A DNA stretch of 64,000 nt from assembly GCF_000699445.3 (NCBI RefSeq), contig NC_067198.1, positions 19,548,536 to 19,612,535 of the forward strand. Reading direction: 5' to 3'. Under the pieces are notes generated by a model, which saw only the letters and a program-made list of their open reading frames with translations, had not been told where the DNA came from and did no database searches. Shown here piece after piece: positions 61,901-64,000 of this stretch. The DNA comes from Schistosoma haematobium. Lineage: Eukaryota > Platyhelminthes > Trematoda > Strigeidida > Schistosomatidae. Made by a program: the position numbers and the translations under genes. Within the stretch, counting starts at the first letter, position 1, and every line of letters starts with the position of its first letter.

Positions 61901-62188
61901 AAAGGAAAACCAAGTTGTATACTTACCACTTCTTGGATAACCTCCAATAAATACAATTTGTTGTGATGTTTTCTTAGTACCATTCATATCAGGTTCAATT
62001 ACAGTGTAAACTCCAATTAAAATATAGTAAGATAAAGCAATTGCAAATAAAAGGAGTACTATATACAAAGGTATAGATCTTTGAAATTTAATCTGAAGTA
62101 AGGAAAAATTCAAAACATGAAGAAATTGGTTGAATAAAAGATCATTTTGAATAAAAATGCTTACTGGATAATGAGGTGGTTTCTTCAC
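43709..62188 (-). CDS. Protein-tyrosine sulfotransferase (TPST), 5 coding exons
   Basis: Type II Golgi membrane enzyme that transfers sulfate from PAPS to tyrosines of secreted and membrane proteins. Exons: 62188-61927, 58993-58654, 47791-47616, 44581-44506, 43952-43709. All junction phases agree and the sum is 1098 bp (365 aa), close to the 370-377 aa of animal TPSTs. A transmembrane segment (YIVLLLFAIALSYYIL) lies near residue 42-58. The 5'-phosphosulfate loop GGYPRSG/TTLMR spans exons 1 and 2. RCGPETRVIP holds the expected catalytic Glu, CNKDP the conserved Lys, and FIHMVRDGRAVINS is the 3'-phosphate site. Exon 3 retains the Cys pair (SCAVIGPKRC); exon 4 has LELPWDPIVLHH; exon 5 joins as SLSK/LEPSTSQVV and ends LGYADLGVPPHYG. 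Intron 2 is 10.9 kb and full of SINEs. The start is the least certain part: a strong acceptor at 62093 suggests an upstream exon may be used instead of ATG 62188. Confidence 0.9.
44506..44581 (-). CDS. TPST exon 4
   Basis: 76 bp between acceptor GTTTGTTTCAG/TA and donor AGCAA/GTAAGT. Read in the phase set by exon 3 it gives EFLELPWDPIVLHHQTIISQ then NSLSK, the conserved IPW-x-VLHH-type segment of TPSTs. Confidence 0.88.
46234..47615 (-). other. TPST intron 3, unique part
   Basis: AT-rich intron sequence outside the inverted-repeat arm. No additional exon seen. Confidence 0.6.
47616..47791 (-). CDS. TPST exon 3
   Basis: 176 bp, acceptor AAATTTCAG/A at 47792/47791 and donor TTTG/GTAAGA at 47616/47615. 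Translation begins RHVTIKGAPELIDEKFFAWE and includes SCAVIGPKRCTTIKYESLVL, matching the TPST pattern RKVTI ... C-x7-C ... YExLVLHP. No long open frame marks it; the call rests on splice sites, phase and motif. Confidence 0.88.
47792..52183 (-). other. TPST intron 2, left part
   Basis: AT-rich intron. 48500-48800 contains a decayed relative of the foldback at 56618 (AGTCGACAGGAAACTCTAAA, GTGCCTGTAATCTTAATGGA). 48960-49390 on the plus strand (translation with RINLNKNKTQV, open frame 49128-49385) weakly resembles the end of a non-LTR reverse transcriptase; I would not name it. Confidence 0.5.
52184..52374 (+). repeat. Sm-alpha-like SINE in TPST intron 2
   Basis: Plus-strand copy with GACATTAACACCGTTGG, CTCAGTGGTCTAAGGGTTAA (A-box region), a weakened B box (GGTTTAAGTCCC) and ACTAGGACGAAACACTTGTC. 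Older than the copy at 29411. Confidence 0.8.
53650..53985 (+). repeat. Composite SINE with a reversed SINE end, TPST intron 2
   Basis: Starts with a reversed SINE 3' end (GAGATCATAAATCGACCGAT), then a GC-richer leader (CAGGCAGAGACAGGTATCTA, CCTCAGACAGTGGAAGATGG), then a plus-strand SINE (GTTAGACATCAATACCGTTG to TTTCAATGGTGGCCTAACAT). The same leader-SINE arrangement recurs at 55008, so the leader belongs to the family. Confidence 0.7.
55008..55345 (+). repeat. Composite SINE, second copy, TPST intron 2
   Basis: Same arrangement as 53650-53985: a reversed SINE end (GAATTCATAGGTCGAATTAA), the leader (GAGACAAGTATCTACCTCAG), then the SINE with GACATTAACACCGTTGAATG. The B box is destroyed. Confidence 0.7.
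55598..55692 (-). repeat. SINE 3' fragment, reverse, TPST intron 2
   Basis: GAGATCATGAGTCATTTGAA, CTAGACCACCATGGAAAACC, GCACTGGACGGTTGTTTC; truncated before the tRNA-like part. Confidence 0.7.
56618..56891. repeat. Foldback repeat with 90-bp arms, TA-flanked
   Basis: Inverted arms 56618-56710 and about 56800-56891 both begin GATGGTGGTTG at the outside and contain CTTGGCACTCGTCAGCAAGG and TGTACCTGTAATCTT. TA lies on both sides (56616-56617, 56892-56893), as left by Tc1/mariner-type or MITE insertions. Both strands give similar short open frames because of the symmetry; these are not genes. Decayed relatives occur near 26160, 44150 and 48500. Confidence 0.75.
57000..58650 (-). other. TPST intron 2, right part
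   Basis: AT-rich intron. Only the tRNA-like repeat fragment at 58430-58480 is recognisable. Confidence 0.55.
58654..58993 (-). CDS. TPST exon 2 (catalytic core)
   Basis: 340 bp, acceptor CATACAG/GC at 58994/58993 and donor TAAA/GTAAGA at 58654/58653. It starts GTTLMRVLLDVHP once joined to exon 1 and carries RCGPETRVIP, LVLCNKDPLSF and the 3'-PAPS motif. Confidence 0.92.
58994..61926 (-). other. TPST intron 1
   Basis: 2.9 kb AT-rich intron bounded by GT (61926) and AG (58994) in sense. No further feature recognised. Confidence 0.75.
61927..62188 (-). CDS. TPST exon 1 (membrane anchor, PAPS loop)
   Basis: Ends at donor AGTG/GTAAGT (61927/61926) within the PAPS loop. The membrane anchor and stem (GVYTVIEPDMNGTKKTSQQI) precede GGYPRSG. 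ATG 62188 is in frame, but the polypyrimidine run and CAG at 62093-62110 (TTTTTCCTTACTTCAG) could be an acceptor making the real exon 62092-61927, with the start codon further upstream. Confidence 0.82.
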
Positions 62189-64000
62189 CCAAGATTTCTA
62201 ATATCATTTTGGTTGATAAATGAAAATTTATTTGTCAATAATTTGTGATCGACAAATAAAATAGAGTGCAAATCTAAATCACTGAAAGATTTTAAACAAC
62301 TATTTCTAGAGGTTTATGTTTTCTGCACACTAATAACATAACAAAATAAATACATGGAATATACCTCCATGGAAACTCAGTCACTGATTAGCGTTTCGTT
62401 GAATCGTTTAGATAAGAAACACTCATTCACTTCTGACGATTGTGTACCGATGACTTATATAACGTAGGATTAACTAACCAGACACTCACTTTGTCCATAC
62501 AGTTTTATACAGTCCTGATACGGTCACGTTTAAAATAATGTAGTATTCACACTAAGTTTGCTTTAGTCAAATAACAAAGTCTAAGTTCATTGAACAAATT
62601 TAAAACCAATTTCCGAATTGATAAATAAGCTATGATTCACTAAAATATAGAAAATATGAGTCATATTATCATTACTATGCCAATATCCCAAATATTTGTG
62701 TGATGTAGTCACTAAACAAAGTTGTTCTACCCAAATAAATTGATTCATGGTTACTAACACCCTGTTGTCAATTATTTACCGCTAGTCAAGGTATTCTTTG
62801 CTTAGTCTTCTGCTACTAGACACAATCATCATAAATTTAAAAAATCAGGTTATATGCCCATTAATGATCACGATCTCTCTGAAGCTGTTATGTATATACT
62901 TTGAAGAATTTTTTATCCCTGGCTGTAGCCATACCACATTAGATAGTCTAAGAATAAGAACTGAATTCCCTTCGCGTCTTGTCTAGTGATAGATCATATT
63001 TTTTAGTAACGGAAACATTCGTCACTAACTGTAATGTGTAGAGATCAGCAGCCAACTGTTGGTTAGTACAAATATATTCTAAGTTTTTTTAAAGGTTAAT
63101 GTCTGCCAACAAACAGGGAATTTATTCATACATTTCAATACTCGCAACATTTATAGGTAAGAATAATTCCATTTCTTCTCTTAAACTAATATGTTTAAAA
63201 ACGAAACAACGTTAACTTCACTCTTAGTAAGATCACATAATTATTAGTCAGACTACTAGAAATTTCATAGTTTACACTATGCATTAACTGAGACTAGACA
63301 ATCATAAGAACACCTTACAGTTATCTTATTCTAAAATGAAGCCTCTTAATTGTTCACACTGAAACATTTCCTGAAAATCGTTTACCTGTGACCTACAAGC
63401 ATTGTTGTTTTTCCCTCAGTTGAAAACCGTTGAAATACCAGTCACTGATTCACACTTATAGGCTAAAAGATTATAGGATATTTGGAAATCGTCATCTACA
63501 TGTCTACGTGATGAACCAAACAAATACCTTATAATAAAAGTCTAACATACCTTTCCTAGATTTTCGTTTCATTTTTCATACCTTTGAATGGCAGGAAAGC
63601 TTTACCTGATGACTTACAGCTTTATTTCATCAATGTTCTATTATTAACTGTTTTGCTTTAAGTCTGTTAGATGCCACCTATTTATGCTTATTTCAGAAAA
63701 TATTCAGCAGGAAAGCTATACTCTTGAAATTTGACATACAGATGTAAAATCGAATTCGAAACAAAGATAATTATAATATTTTCAGCAATAGGAATCTAAC
63801 AAAATAAATACTTTCATTTCATATGATAAGAGATTGCTTTTCGAAGACCTAGAGTAAATTGATGAGTAGACAGCTTTGTGAAATAAGTGAAACACTTTTT
63901 AGCAAGTTAAGAGATAGTGACATTATGTTTGGAACATTTGATTAACAATAGAGACTGACGGACATTTTTAACAGGTCTTAATAGTGCCTTTGACTCTTCG
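62189..64000. other. Upstream of TPST, no feature recognised
   Basis: Would hold the TPST promoter, 5' UTR and possibly a further 5' exon. No TATA box, start exon or repeat was convincingly identified. Confidence 0.4.

Overview
This window comes from an AT-rich, repeat-dense, intron-rich flatworm genome, almost certainly a blood fluke (Schistosoma). The evidence is a Boudicca-type Ty3/gypsy element with about 328-bp LTRs and a tRNA-Trp primer site, Sm-alpha-like tRNA-derived SINEs, Merlin (IS1016-like) DNA transposons, RTE-type and Penelope-like retroelement fragments, and two metazoan genes split by long introns. There are no operons, rRNA genes or CRISPR arrays, and no complete tRNA gene was recognised.

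Layout: 1-2085 holds antisense RTE-type debris. 2921-5728 (minus) is the 5' part of an ADAM10/Kuzbanian-like metalloprotease gene; two exons join in phase and the catalytic exons lie beyond the left edge. 4468-6620 carries relics of Boudicca-like LTRs in the first intron and upstream of this gene. 8966-10071 is a full-span but broken Merlin transposon with perfect 8-bp target duplications. 10200-18000 is mostly debris, including RTE fragments. 18122-20208 is one arm of a large inverted repeat. 20209-43208 is a 23-kb spacer holding a Penelope-like remnant, an inverted Merlin remnant, intact and decayed SINEs, and the Boudicca element (29862-35108, minus) with apparently identical LTRs. 43209-46233 is the other arm. 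43709-62188 (minus) is a protein-tyrosine sulfotransferase (TPST) gene of five coding exons whose phases all join; starting at the ATG at 62188 it would encode 365 residues.

The main finding is that the right arm of the inverted repeat is part of the TPST gene (intron 3, exon 4, intron 4, exon 5 and 3' flank). The left arm, 23 kb away and in opposite orientation, is a partial copy with an open exon 4 but no exon 5. Long intronic stretches of the arms look nearly identical, while the second half of exon 4 and the inner part of the arms differ clearly. This suggests a conversion or duplication tract that ends inside the exon.

The two genes are biologically plausible: ADAM10 is a membrane sheddase of the secretory pathway, and TPST is a Golgi enzyme sulfating tyrosines of secreted and membrane proteins. 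Nothing in the sequence links them functionally. All exon calls rest on reading splice sites, reading frames and recalled family motifs by eye. No alignment or database search was run.
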